Source of the DNA: Pseudomonas viridiflava
Lineage (GTDB): Bacteria; Pseudomonadota; Gammaproteobacteria; Pseudomonadales; Pseudomonadaceae
Direction of reading: 5' to 3'
Length of the DNA stretch: 64,000 nt
NCBI RefSeq assembly: GCF_900582625.1
Contig: NZ_UTIQ01000001.1
Coordinates: 1,054,001-1,118,000 of the forward strand
Shown here: piece after piece, positions 8,561 to 16,256 of the stretch
Layout of the letters: the number at the start of each line of letters is the position of its first letter
Position numbering within the stretch: position 1 is the stretch's first letter
Notes under the pieces: model-generated
What the model saw: only the letters and a program-made list of their open reading frames with translations
Databases searched by the model: none
What the model was told of the DNA's origin: nothing
Translations under genes and position numbers: made by a program

Positions 8561-9636
8561 ACCAGCCAATAAGCCTTACGCTGGCGCAGAAAGCCGGCCC
8601 CAAATTGACCCTCGCCGTGGGCGCCGTGGTGCTCGCCATTCTGGTGATTCTGCCGCTGCTGCACCTGCTGCCGGCCGACAGCCCACTGCAAGTGTCGGCC
8701 TACACGCTGACGCTGGTGGGCAAGATTCTCTGCTACGCCATCGTCGCCCTGGCGCTCGACTTGGTATGGGGTTACGCCGGGTTGTTGTCGCTGGGCCACG
8801 GCCTGTTCTTTGCCCTCGGCGGGTACGCCATGGGCATGTACCTGATGCGCGAAAGCGCGGGCGACGGGTTGCCGGCCTTCATGGTGTTTCTGTCGTGGAC
8901 CGAACTGCCGTGGTACTGGACCGGCACTCAGCATTTCCTCTGGGCCATGTGCCTGGTGGTGCTGGCCCCCGGCTTGTTGGCCCTGGTGTTCGGTTTCTTC
9001 GCCTTCCGCTCGCGGATCAAGGGCGTGTACTTCTCGATCATGACCCAGGCCCTGACCTTCGCCGGCATGCTGCTGTTTTTCCGCAACGAAACCGGCTTTG
9101 GCGGCAACAACGGCTTCACCAACTTCCGCACCATTCTGGGTTTCGACATCACCGCCCAAGGCACCCGCACCGTGTTGTTCCTGGCGATTGTCGCGCTGCT
9201 CACCGCCAGCCTGTTGCTGGGCTGGCGCCTGGCGAAAAGCAAATTCGGCCGCGTGCTCACTGCCCTGCGCGACGCGGAAAACCGCCTGATGTTCTGCGGC
9301 TACGACCCGCGCGGTTACAAGCTCTTCATCTGGGTGCTGAGTGCCGTGCTGTGCGGCCTGGCCGGGGCGTTGTACGTGCCGTTGGTGGGCATCATCAACC
9401 CCAGCGAAATGTCGCCGACCAACTCCATCGAAGCGGCCGTGTGGGTGGCGCTTGGCGGACGCGGCAGCCTCGTCGGCCCACTGCTCGGCGCCGGGCTGGT
9501 GAATGGCATGAAGAGTTGGTTCACCGTGGCCTTTCCCGAGTATTGGCTGTTCGCCTTGGGGGCCTTGTTTATCTTGGTGACGCTGTATCTGCCCAAGGGC
9601 GTGATCGGCTTGCTGCGTAAAAAGGGGGAACAGTAA
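8557..9636 (+). CDS. urtC: Urea ABC transporter, permease subunit
   Basis: A 359-residue LivM-type permease, partner of UrtB in the membrane channel. Multiple hydrophobic helices are evident, with the family segment DLVWGYAGLLSLGHGLFFALGGYAMGMYL near residue 70 and VALGGRGSLVGPLLGA near 305. The start is a TTG that overlaps the urtB stop by four bases (TTGA), a sign of translational coupling. No better in-frame start is found nearby. The stop is immediately followed by the urtD ATG. Confidence 0.94.
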   Translation: MNQPISLTLAQKAGPKLTLAVGAVVLAILVILPLLHLLPADSPLQVSAYTLTLVGKILCYAIVALALDLVWGYAGLLSLGHGLFFALGGYAMGMYLMRESAGDGLPAFMVFLSWTELPWYWTGTQHFLWAMCLVVLAPGLLALVFGFFAFRSRIKGVYFSIMTQALTFAGMLLFFRNETGFGGNNGFTNFRTILGFDITAQGTRTVLFLAIVALLTASLLLGWRLAKSKFGRVLTALRDAENRLMFCGYDPRGYKLFIWVLSAVLCGLAGALYVPLVGIINPSEMSPTNSIEAAVWVALGGRGSLVGPLLGAGLVNGMKSWFTVAFPEYWLFALGALFILVTLYLPKGVIGLLRKKGEQ

Positions 9637-10512
9637 ATGCGCGCCACGCCCGTACCCGAATTTATGCTCGAACCGGCTTACGATCCGGCGAACCAGAACC
9701 CCAACAGCGACGCCGGCACCAGCCGCGACTCCCTGGGCTTGGGCCGTGCCGCCGGGCCGGGGCTGGATGTGCGCCACGGCACCATCCTGACCCTGGAAGA
9801 CATCAACGTCAGCTTCGACGGCTTCAAGGCATTAACCAACCTCAGCCTGTACATCGGCGTGGGTGAACTGCGCTGCATCATTGGCCCGAACGGCGCCGGC
9901 AAAACCACGATGATGGACGTGATCACCGGCAAAACCCGGCCCGACAACGGCAAAGCCTACTTCGGCGAAACCCTCGACCTGACGCGCATGAGCGAAGTGC
10001 AAATCGCCCAGTCCGGCATTGGTCGCAAGTTCCAGAAACCCACGGTATTCGAAGCGCTGAGCGTGTTTGAAAACCTGGAGCTGGCGCTGAAAACAGACAA
10101 GTCGGTGTGGGCCAGCCTGCGCGCCAAGTTGAGCGGCGAACAGCGCGACCGCATTGACGAGGTGCTGACCACCATTCGCCTCGACAGCTCGCGGCAGCGC
10201 ACCGCCGGTTTGCTGTCCCACGGGCAGAAACAGTTTCTGGAAATCGGCATGTTGCTGATGCAAGACCCACAGCTGCTGCTGCTCGACGAACCGGTGGCCG
10301 GCATGACCGACGCGGAAACCGAATTCACCGCCGAGCTATTCAAGTCGCTGGCGCGCAAGCACTCGCTGATGGTGGTGGAGCACGACATGGGCTTTGTCGG
10401 CTCCATTGCCGACCACGTCACCGTGCTGCACCAAGGCAGCGTGCTGGCCGAAGGCTCGCTGGCCGATGTGCAGGCGGATGAGCGGGTGATTGAGGTTTAT
10501 TTGGGGCGCTGA
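9637..10512 (+). CDS. urtD: Urea ABC transporter, ATP-binding protein
   Basis: A 291-residue LivG-type ATPase. Walker A is GPNGAGKT (about residue 90), the signature region reads LLSHGQKQ, Walker B is LLLLDEP and the switch histidine lies in MVVEHDMG. The first 45 residues, rich in P, N and G, extend beyond the usual ATPase start and are probably disordered. A start further in is possible, but the ATG abuts the urtC stop. It pairs with UrtE to power uptake. Confidence 0.94.
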   Translation: MRATPVPEFMLEPAYDPANQNPNSDAGTSRDSLGLGRAAGPGLDVRHGTILTLEDINVSFDGFKALTNLSLYIGVGELRCIIGPNGAGKTTMMDVITGKTRPDNGKAYFGETLDLTRMSEVQIAQSGIGRKFQKPTVFEALSVFENLELALKTDKSVWASLRAKLSGEQRDRIDEVLTTIRLDSSRQRTAGLLSHGQKQFLEIGMLLMQDPQLLLLDEPVAGMTDAETEFTAELFKSLARKHSLMVVEHDMGFVGSIADHVTVLHQGSVLAEGSLADVQADERVIEVYLGR

Positions 10513-10524
10513 GTTCGCCGCCTG

Positions 10525-10586
10525 TTCGCGAGCAAGCTCGCTCCTACGGACCGTGCATCGCCTGTAGGAGCGAGCTTGCTCGCGAA
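10525..10586. repeat. REP palindrome pair inside the urt operon
   Basis: Two inverted copies of a 23-base element beginning GTAGGAGCGAGCTTGCTCG (10525-10547 and 10564-10586). It separates urtD from urtE and may form a stable hairpin in the mRNA. Confidence 0.9.
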
Positions 10587-10612
10587 GCGGTCTGACCAAC
10601 ACATTCGAGTAC

Positions 10613-11317
10613 ATGACCATGCTTCAAGTCGAAAAACTCCACCAGTTCTACGGCGGCAGCCACATTCTTCGCGGCTTGTCGTTCGAGGCCAAAGTTGGCG
10701 AAGTCACCTGCCTGCTGGGCCGCAACGGCGTGGGCAAAACCACGTTGCTCAAATGCCTGATGGGCTTGATCCCGTCCAAGGAAGGCGCGGTGCAGTGGGA
10801 AGGCAAGCCCATCACCCAGTTCAAACCGCACCAGCGCGTGCACGCCGGAATCGCCTATGTGCCCCAGGGCCGGGAAATTTTCGGGCGCCTGACGGTGGAA
10901 GAAAACCTGCTGATGGGCCTGTCGCGTTTCCCCGGTTCACAGGCCAAGGAAGTGCCGGCGTTTATCTACGAGCTGTTCCCGGTACTCAAGGAAATGAAGC
11001 AGCGTCGCGGCGGCGACTTGTCTGGCGGTCAGCAGCAGCAATTGGCGATTGGCCGCGCCCTGGCAAGCAACCCGCGCCTGCTGATTCTCGACGAGCCCAC
11101 CGAAGGCATTCAGCCCTCGGTGATCAAGGAAATCGGCGTGGTGATCAAAAAGCTCGCCGCCCGGGGTGACATGGCGATTTTGCTGGTGGAGCAGTTCTAT
11201 GACTTTGCGGCGGAACTGGCCGACCAGTACCTGGTGATGTCGCGCGGCGAAATCGTGCAGCAAGGGCGCGGCGAAACCATGGAAGCGGATGGCGTGCGGG
11301 GGTTGGTGGCTATCTAG
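10613..11317 (+). CDS. urtE: Urea ABC transporter, ATP-binding protein
   Basis: A 234-residue LivF-type ATPase, last gene of the operon. Walker A is GRNGVGKT (about residue 36), followed by AYVPQGREIFGRLTVEENL, the signature GGDLSGGQQQQ, and Walker B LLILDEPTEGIQPS. Either the ATG at 10613 or the one at 10619 could be used. Unlike in several relatives, no urease structural gene follows; the next gene is convergent. Confidence 0.94.
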   Translation: MTMLQVEKLHQFYGGSHILRGLSFEAKVGEVTCLLGRNGVGKTTLLKCLMGLIPSKEGAVQWEGKPITQFKPHQRVHAGIAYVPQGREIFGRLTVEENLLMGLSRFPGSQAKEVPAFIYELFPVLKEMKQRRGGDLSGGQQQQLAIGRALASNPRLLILDEPTEGIQPSVIKEIGVVIKKLAARGDMAILLVEQFYDFAAELADQYLVMSRGEIVQQGRGETMEADGVRGLVAI

Positions 11318-11332
11318 ACCTCACCTCAACCG

Positions 11333-11374
11333 TGTGGGAGCGGCTTTAGCCGCGATGCTTTTAACAAGCATCGC
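11333..11374. repeat. Half REP with 9-bp hairpin between convergent genes
   Basis: A single GTGGGAGCGGCTTTAGCCGC unit runs into a perfect 9-bp stem (GCGATGCTT / AAGCATCGC, 11352-11374). It lies between the ends of urtE and the convergent aldolase-family gene and could limit read-through, although there is no U-tract. Confidence 0.6.
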
Positions 11375-11383
11375 GCGCCCACA

Positions 11384-12175
11384 TCAAACGCTGTACTCAG
11401 GCTCGCGCTTGGCCAACTGCCGCTTCACGCTATCCAAATGCAACCGCGCACTCTCGGCATTGCCGATCAGCATCTGCTTGCTCGCCGCACTGGCAATTTC
11501 ATGGGACACGGGTTTTAACGGGCGGCCGCTGCTCATGGCTTTGAGCTGCACCTCGGCGGCGCGTTCGAGGTAATAGAGGTCGTCCCAGGCCTCGGCGATG
11601 CTCGGCCCCAGCACCAGCGGGCCGTGATTTTTCAGCATCACCACATCGGCGTTGCCGGCCGCGCGGGCAATGCGCTCGCCCTCGGCGTTGTCCAGCGCCA
11701 GCCCGTTGTAGTGCTCATCGACGGCCATGCGTTCGTAGAACTTCAACGCCGTTTGCCCGGCCCACACAAACGGTTCCCCTTCGAGCATGCACAGCGCGGT
11801 GGCGTTGGGCATATGGGTGTGAAAGGCCGCCGTGGCGCGCGGGTTCAGACGGTGCAATTGGGCGTGGATAAAAAACGCGGTGGCCTCTGGCTTGCCCTCG
11901 CCAAGCACCACACGCCCCTGGAAATCGCAAATCAGCAACGACGACGCCGTGACCTCGGCAAACGCCAAGCCATAGGGATTGACCAGAAACAGCTGCGGGT
12001 GGCCGGGCAACACCACCGAGAAGTGATTGCAGATGCCCTCGCCCATGCCCAGGTGGGCGGCCATGCGAAAGCACGCCGCCAAGTCGATTCGCGCCTCGCG
12101 GATGGCGGGGGTATTGAGGTCGGTGGCAAGCACCTCGGCGGCGGGGGCGCGGTTGAGTTCGAAGGCGTGGGCCAT
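11384..12175 (-). CDS. Class II aldolase/adducin family protein
   Basis: A 263-residue protein of the class II aldolase/adducin fold, which includes zinc-dependent L-fuculose- and L-ribulose-phosphate enzymes and several decarboxylases. The metal-binding block HTHMPNAT (near residue 119) and the later KNHGPLVLG histidine (near residue 183) are intact. The N-terminus carries the family's opening R..LAACFRMAAHLGMGEGICNHFSV. The substrate is unknown. It is divergent from a class III aminotransferase, which hints at a shared amine or keto-acid pathway. Confidence 0.85.
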   Translation of the reverse strand: MAHAFELNRAPAAEVLATDLNTPAIREARIDLAACFRMAAHLGMGEGICNHFSVVLPGHPQLFLVNPYGLAFAEVTASSLLICDFQGRVVLGEGKPEATAFFIHAQLHRLNPRATAAFHTHMPNATALCMLEGEPFVWAGQTALKFYERMAVDEHYNGLALDNAEGERIARAAGNADVVMLKNHGPLVLGPSIAEAWDDLYYLERAAEVQLKAMSSGRPLKPVSHEIASAASKQMLIGNAESARLHLDSVKRQLAKREPEYSV

Positions 12176-12287
12176 GGCAGGCTCCTGGTGAAGTGGGATG
12201 GACTAAGACTAGCGGGGCTGGCTGGATTGGATAGGGGCAGATGGGCTGCCGCAATGGGCCAGATGGAATTGCGGTGGGTTCGGCCCT

Positions 12288-12400
12288 CACTCCTAGCCCC
12301 TCTCCCGTAAACGGGAGAGGGGAATTCAACCGCGATCGGCGTCAGAGCGCGGCGGGTCTCCCCTCTCCCGCCACGCGGGAGAGGGGCTGGGGGTAAGGGC
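12288..12400. repeat. Pair of CCCTCTCCCGC-type palindromes
   Basis: Two hairpins, CCCCTCTCCCGT..ACGGGAGAGGGG at 12297-12322 and a close copy at 12360-12386, fill the divergent gap between the aldolase-family gene and the aminotransferase gene (12176-12511). No clear promoter stands out in the rest of the gap. Confidence 0.85.
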
Positions 12401-12511
12401 CGCGGCAAACGAACTGCCCTGACCCACCCTTTCCCCCCATCTGGCCCTACGACCCCGCCAGCGTTTATTCCTAAGGTGGCCCCATTCCCCGTCCAGCTCG
12501 CGAGGTCCGCC

Positions 12512-13834
12512 ATGAGCACCGAGATTTCCAACGCCTACGTCCACGCCCTCGACCGCCAGTTCGTGTTTCATTCCTGGTCGATCCAGAGCGCCCTCAATCC
12601 GCTGGTGATCGCCGGCGGTCAGGGTTGCACGCTGTGGGATTACGACGGCAATCAGTACCTGGATTTCAGCAGCCAGTTGGTCAACACCAACATCGGCCAC
12701 CAACACCCGAAAGTGATCGCGGCCATTCGAGAACAAGCCGGCTCCCTGGTGACGGTCGCGCCCGCCACCGCCAACCTGATGCGCGGCGAAGCGGCCAAGC
12801 GCATCCTGTCCCACGCGCCGAGCAACTTCAGCAAAGTGTTCTTCACCAACGCCGGTGCCGACGCCAACGAAAACGCCATGCGCATGGCCCGCCAATTCAC
12901 TGGGCGCGACAAAATTCTCTCGGCCTACCGCTCCTACCACGGCAGCACCGGCTCGGCGATTGCCGCCACCGGCGACCTGCGCCGCGTGCCGAATGAATTC
13001 GCCCGTGGCCATGTGCATTTCTTCAACCCGTACCTGTACCGCACCGAGTTTTACGCCGGCAGTGAAGCGGAAGAATGCGAGCGCGCGTTGCAGCACCTGC
13101 GCCGAATTATCGAATGCGAAGGGCCGAACTCGGTGGCGGCAATTCTGCTGGAAAGCGTGCCCGGCACCGCCGGCATTTTGGTGCCGCCCAAGGGCTACAT
13201 GAAAGGCGTGCGGGCGCTGGCTGACGAGTTCGGCATCGTGCTGATTCTCGACGAAGTGATGGCCGGCTTCGGCCGCACCGGCGCCTGGCTGGCGCTGGAC
13301 AATTTCGACGTGGTGCCCGACCTGATCTGCTTTGCCAAAGGCGTGAACTCAGGCTATGTGCCGGCGGGCGGCGTGATGATTTCGCAGCCGATTGCCGAGT
13401 TCTACGAGAACCGTTTCTTCCCCGGCGGCCTGACCTATTCCGGGCACCCGCTGGCGATGGCGGCGATAGTCGCCACGCTGGATGTAATGGCCGAAGAAGG
13501 CATCGTCGACAACGCCCGCATGATCGGCCAGGAATACCTCGGCCCAGGCCTTAAAGCACTGGCCGCCAAGCACGCCCTGATCGGCGAAGCGCGTGGCATC
13601 GGCCTGTTCTGGGCGCTGGAACTGGTCAGCGACCGGCAGAAGAAAACGCCGCTGGCGGCGCCGGTGATGGCGCAGATGAAAGCGGCGTTTCAGGCGCGTG
13701 GGTTACTCACCTTTATCGTGGAAAACCGCATTCACGTAGTGCCGCCGTGCATTGTTAATCCGCAGCAGGTGGCGCAGGCATTGGCGATTTTTGACGAAGT
13801 AATCAGCGAGTTTTCAGCGAAACACGCGGGCTGA
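12512..13834 (+). CDS. PLP-dependent class III aminotransferase
   Basis: A 440-residue fold-type I aminotransferase of the omega-amino acid / ornithine class. Expected features are present: FTNAGADANENAMRMAR for cofactor phosphate binding, YRSYHGSTGSA with the ring-stacking tyrosine, LILDEVMAGFGRTG with the aspartate that contacts the pyridine nitrogen, and CFAKGVNSGYVPAGG with the Schiff-base lysine. The ATG at 12512 follows GAGG by 6 bases; the frame is open 36 bases further up. The amino donor cannot be deduced. The divergent aldolase-family gene may act in the same pathway. Confidence 0.88.
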   Translation: MSTEISNAYVHALDRQFVFHSWSIQSALNPLVIAGGQGCTLWDYDGNQYLDFSSQLVNTNIGHQHPKVIAAIREQAGSLVTVAPATANLMRGEAAKRILSHAPSNFSKVFFTNAGADANENAMRMARQFTGRDKILSAYRSYHGSTGSAIAATGDLRRVPNEFARGHVHFFNPYLYRTEFYAGSEAEECERALQHLRRIIECEGPNSVAAILLESVPGTAGILVPPKGYMKGVRALADEFGIVLILDEVMAGFGRTGAWLALDNFDVVPDLICFAKGVNSGYVPAGGVMISQPIAEFYENRFFPGGLTYSGHPLAMAAIVATLDVMAEEGIVDNARMIGQEYLGPGLKALAAKHALIGEARGIGLFWALELVSDRQKKTPLAAPVMAQMKAAFQARGLLTFIVENRIHVVPPCIVNPQQVAQALAIFDEVISEFSAKHAG

Positions 13835-13841
13835 AAAAAGC

Positions 13842-13900
13842 TCGCGGCTAAAGCCGCTCCCACAGACCTCGAAATCCTGTGGGAGCGGCTTTAGCCGCGA
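13842..13900. repeat. REP palindrome pair
   Basis: Inverted 24-base arms of the GCGGCTTTAGCCGC type (13842-13865 and 13877-13900) follow the aminotransferase stop. A third partial unit lies at 13938-13957. They separate two convergent genes. Confidence 0.9.
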
Positions 13901-13992
13901 TTGGCCGGACTTGGAACCGCTGTGGTCAGGGTCAAGAGCATCGCGGCTAAAGCGGATCGCCGCCCGGCCGCCCCCACAACTCAGCGCGACCT

Positions 13993-14769
13993 TTACCAAT
14001 AATTCTCCACCGCCACCGCGCCTGGCCGACGGGTCAGGCTCAGCTGCATGTCGCGGGTTTTCAGCACGGCGCGGCAGTCGTCGATCATTTGCGGGTTGCC
14101 GCACAGCATCACCCGCGAATGCTCCGGCGTCAGTTCAAGCCCGGCCGCTTTTTCCAGTTCGCCATTGGCGATCAATCCGGTGACTCGGCCATGCAGCGCG
14201 CCGGGCACTGCTTCGCGGGTAACGATGGGCACGTAAACAAACTTGTCAGCGTATTCGGCCAGGTAATCGCGCTGCATCAGGCCGGCGATCATGTCCTGAT
14301 AAGCCAACTCGGTTTGGCTGCGGGCGCTGTACACCAGCACCACGCGCTCGAAGCGCTGCCACACCTCGAAGTCTTGCAGAATCGACAGAAACGGCGCCAA
14401 CCCGGTGCCGGTGCCGATCAGCCACAAATCGCGGCCATCGACGAAACGGTCCAGGGTCAGATAGCCCACCGCCTGACGCTCCACCAGCAATTCGTCGCCG
14501 ACCTGCAAGCGGCTCAGCTCGCTGGTGAATTCCCCGCCTGGCACCACGATAGAGAAGAACTCCAAGTATTCGTCATGGGGCGCTGACAGCATTGAATACG
14601 CGCGCCATACCACGCTGCCATCGGCCTTCTGCACGCCCAGGCGCGCGAACTGCCCGGCGCGGAAGCGAAAGCCGGCGTCGCGGGTGCAGCGCAGGCTGAA
14701 CAGGGTTGGCGACCAGGGCCGCACGTCCAGCAAGGTTTCGCGGGTGAATTTGTCGTCGCTAGCGGTCAT
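13993..14769 (-). CDS. fpr: Ferredoxin/flavodoxin--NADP+ reductase
   Basis: A 258-residue FAD enzyme that passes electrons between NADP(H) and ferredoxin or flavodoxin. FAD-binding RAYSMLSAP and FFSIVVPGGEFTSEL, NADP-binding GTGTGLAPFLSIL and the MLCGNPQMI motif are all visible. It ends in VENYW, with the aromatic terminal residue typical of the E. coli Fpr type. I chose the ATG at 14769 because AAGGA lies 10 bases upstream. It is divergent from rlmG. Confidence 0.9.
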   Translation of the reverse strand: MTASDDKFTRETLLDVRPWSPTLFSLRCTRDAGFRFRAGQFARLGVQKADGSVVWRAYSMLSAPHDEYLEFFSIVVPGGEFTSELSRLQVGDELLVERQAVGYLTLDRFVDGRDLWLIGTGTGLAPFLSILQDFEVWQRFERVVLVYSARSQTELAYQDMIAGLMQRDYLAEYADKFVYVPIVTREAVPGALHGRVTGLIANGELEKAAGLELTPEHSRVMLCGNPQMIDDCRAVLKTRDMQLSLTRRPGAVAVENYW

Positions 14770-14941
14770 ACGCACACATCCTTTCAAAGCCGATGGCCCA
14801 AGTGTCGCGCAAAGTGCGGCGCGGCAATACCTGCAAAGCATGGGGTTTTAGGCGGCCAAACGGCGCGCCCGGCTCGCGCCACTTTGCAGCATCGAGCACA
14901 TCCGCCATCATTGCCGCCCTTGCTCTCCAGCGGTTCGCGCC

Positions 14942-16066
14942 ATGCCTGTGTTCACCACGCCCTTCGCTTCTCTCGACCTGTTCCGCCAGCCGCCGCAGCG
15001 CGACGATCCGTTGCAGGCGTTCGATGCGGCAGACGAATACCTGCTCAATCATCTGGCCGAACAGGGTCTGGCGCCCGAGGCGCGCGTGCTGCTGCTCAAT
15101 GACAGCTTCGGTGCATTAGCGGCGAGCTTGGCGGGCAAGGCGCAGATCATCAGCAGCGGCGACTCGCACCTCGGTGCGCTGGCGCTGCGCAATAACCTGG
15201 CGTGCAACGACTTGGCGGCGGACAGCGTGCAGTTCGTGCCGGCCAGCCAAACCGTGCAGGGGCCGTTCGACTGGGTGCTGATCCGCATCCCCAAAACCCT
15301 GGCACTGCTGGAAGAACAGCTGATCCGCCTGCACGGCCAACTCGCCTCCGGCGCACAGGTGGTGGCGGCCGGCATGGTCAAGCACTTGCCACGCAGCGCT
15401 GGCGATTTGCTGGAGCAATACGTCGGTCCGGTGCAGGCCTCGCTGGCCGTGAAAAAAGCCCGCCTGCTGCTGGTGACGCCGACGGATAAAGCCCCGGTCG
15501 CATCGCCCTACCCCAGCCGTTATCTGCTCGATTCGCCGCGCCTGGAGCTGCTCAACCACGCCAACGTGTTCTGCCGCGAAGGCCTGGACATCGGCACCCG
15601 CGCCTTCCTCCCGCACCTGCCAAAAAACATCGGCAGCGCCCGCGTGGCTGACCTGGGCTGCGGCAACGGCGTGCTGGGCATCGCCTGCGCCCTGGGCAAT
15701 CCGGATGCGCAGCTGACGCTGGTGGACGAGTCGTACATGGCCGTGCAATCGGCCGCCGAGAATTGGCAGGCGGCGCTGGGCGACCGGGCGGTGACGATTC
15801 GTGCCGATGATGGGTTGGCCGAGCAGGAAGAAGATTCGCTGGATATCGTGCTGTGCAATCCGCCGTTTCATCAGCAGCAGGTGGTGGGGGACTTTCTCGC
15901 CTGGCGCATGTTTCAGCAGGCGCGGGCGGCGTTGGTGACCGGGGGTGAGTTGTGGATTGTGGGGAACCGGCACCTGGGGTACCACGCCAAGTTGAAGCGG
16001 CTGTTTCGGGGGGTTGAGCAGGTGGCGGCTAATCCGAAGTTTGTGGTGCTGAAGGGGGTTAAGTAG
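14942..16066 (+). CDS. rlmG: 23S rRNA (guanine-1835-N2)-methyltransferase
   Basis: A 374-residue two-domain methyltransferase of the RsmC/RlmG group. The N-terminal half is a degenerate SAM fold. The C-terminal half has the SAM-binding VADLGCGNGVLGIACAL (about residue 236) and the catalytic NPPFHQQ motif, which marks N2-guanine methyltransferases. Length and motif order fit RlmG better than RsmC, which is shorter. It is divergent from fpr and monocistronic. Confidence 0.88.
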   Translation: MPVFTTPFASLDLFRQPPQRDDPLQAFDAADEYLLNHLAEQGLAPEARVLLLNDSFGALAASLAGKAQIISSGDSHLGALALRNNLACNDLAADSVQFVPASQTVQGPFDWVLIRIPKTLALLEEQLIRLHGQLASGAQVVAAGMVKHLPRSAGDLLEQYVGPVQASLAVKKARLLLVTPTDKAPVASPYPSRYLLDSPRLELLNHANVFCREGLDIGTRAFLPHLPKNIGSARVADLGCGNGVLGIACALGNPDAQLTLVDESYMAVQSAAENWQAALGDRAVTIRADDGLAEQEEDSLDIVLCNPPFHQQQVVGDFLAWRMFQQARAALVTGGELWIVGNRHLGYHAKLKRLFRGVEQVAANPKFVVLKGVK

Positions 16067-16102
16067 GTTGCCGTTTGGGTGAGGACCGAGGCTGACGCGA
16101 CA

Positions 16103-16208
16103 CTCTGGATTCCCGCCTTCGCGGGAATGACGGTGGGTGGGGCCGTGCGCAGTGACTCATCTCGTCGAACCAAAACACCGTCATTCCCGCGCAGGCGGGA
16201 ATCCAGAA
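16103..16208. repeat. Inverted pair of CGTCATTCCCGC-type palindromes
   Basis: Arms at 16105-16135 and 16177-16206 are near-perfect reverse complements, the same family as at 6812-6915. The pair lies between the convergent rlmG and TonB receptor genes. Confidence 0.85.
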
Positions 16209-16256
16209 TCGTCAGCCGAGCACCAAACTCGAATCAAACCTCAACACCCTCCCCCT

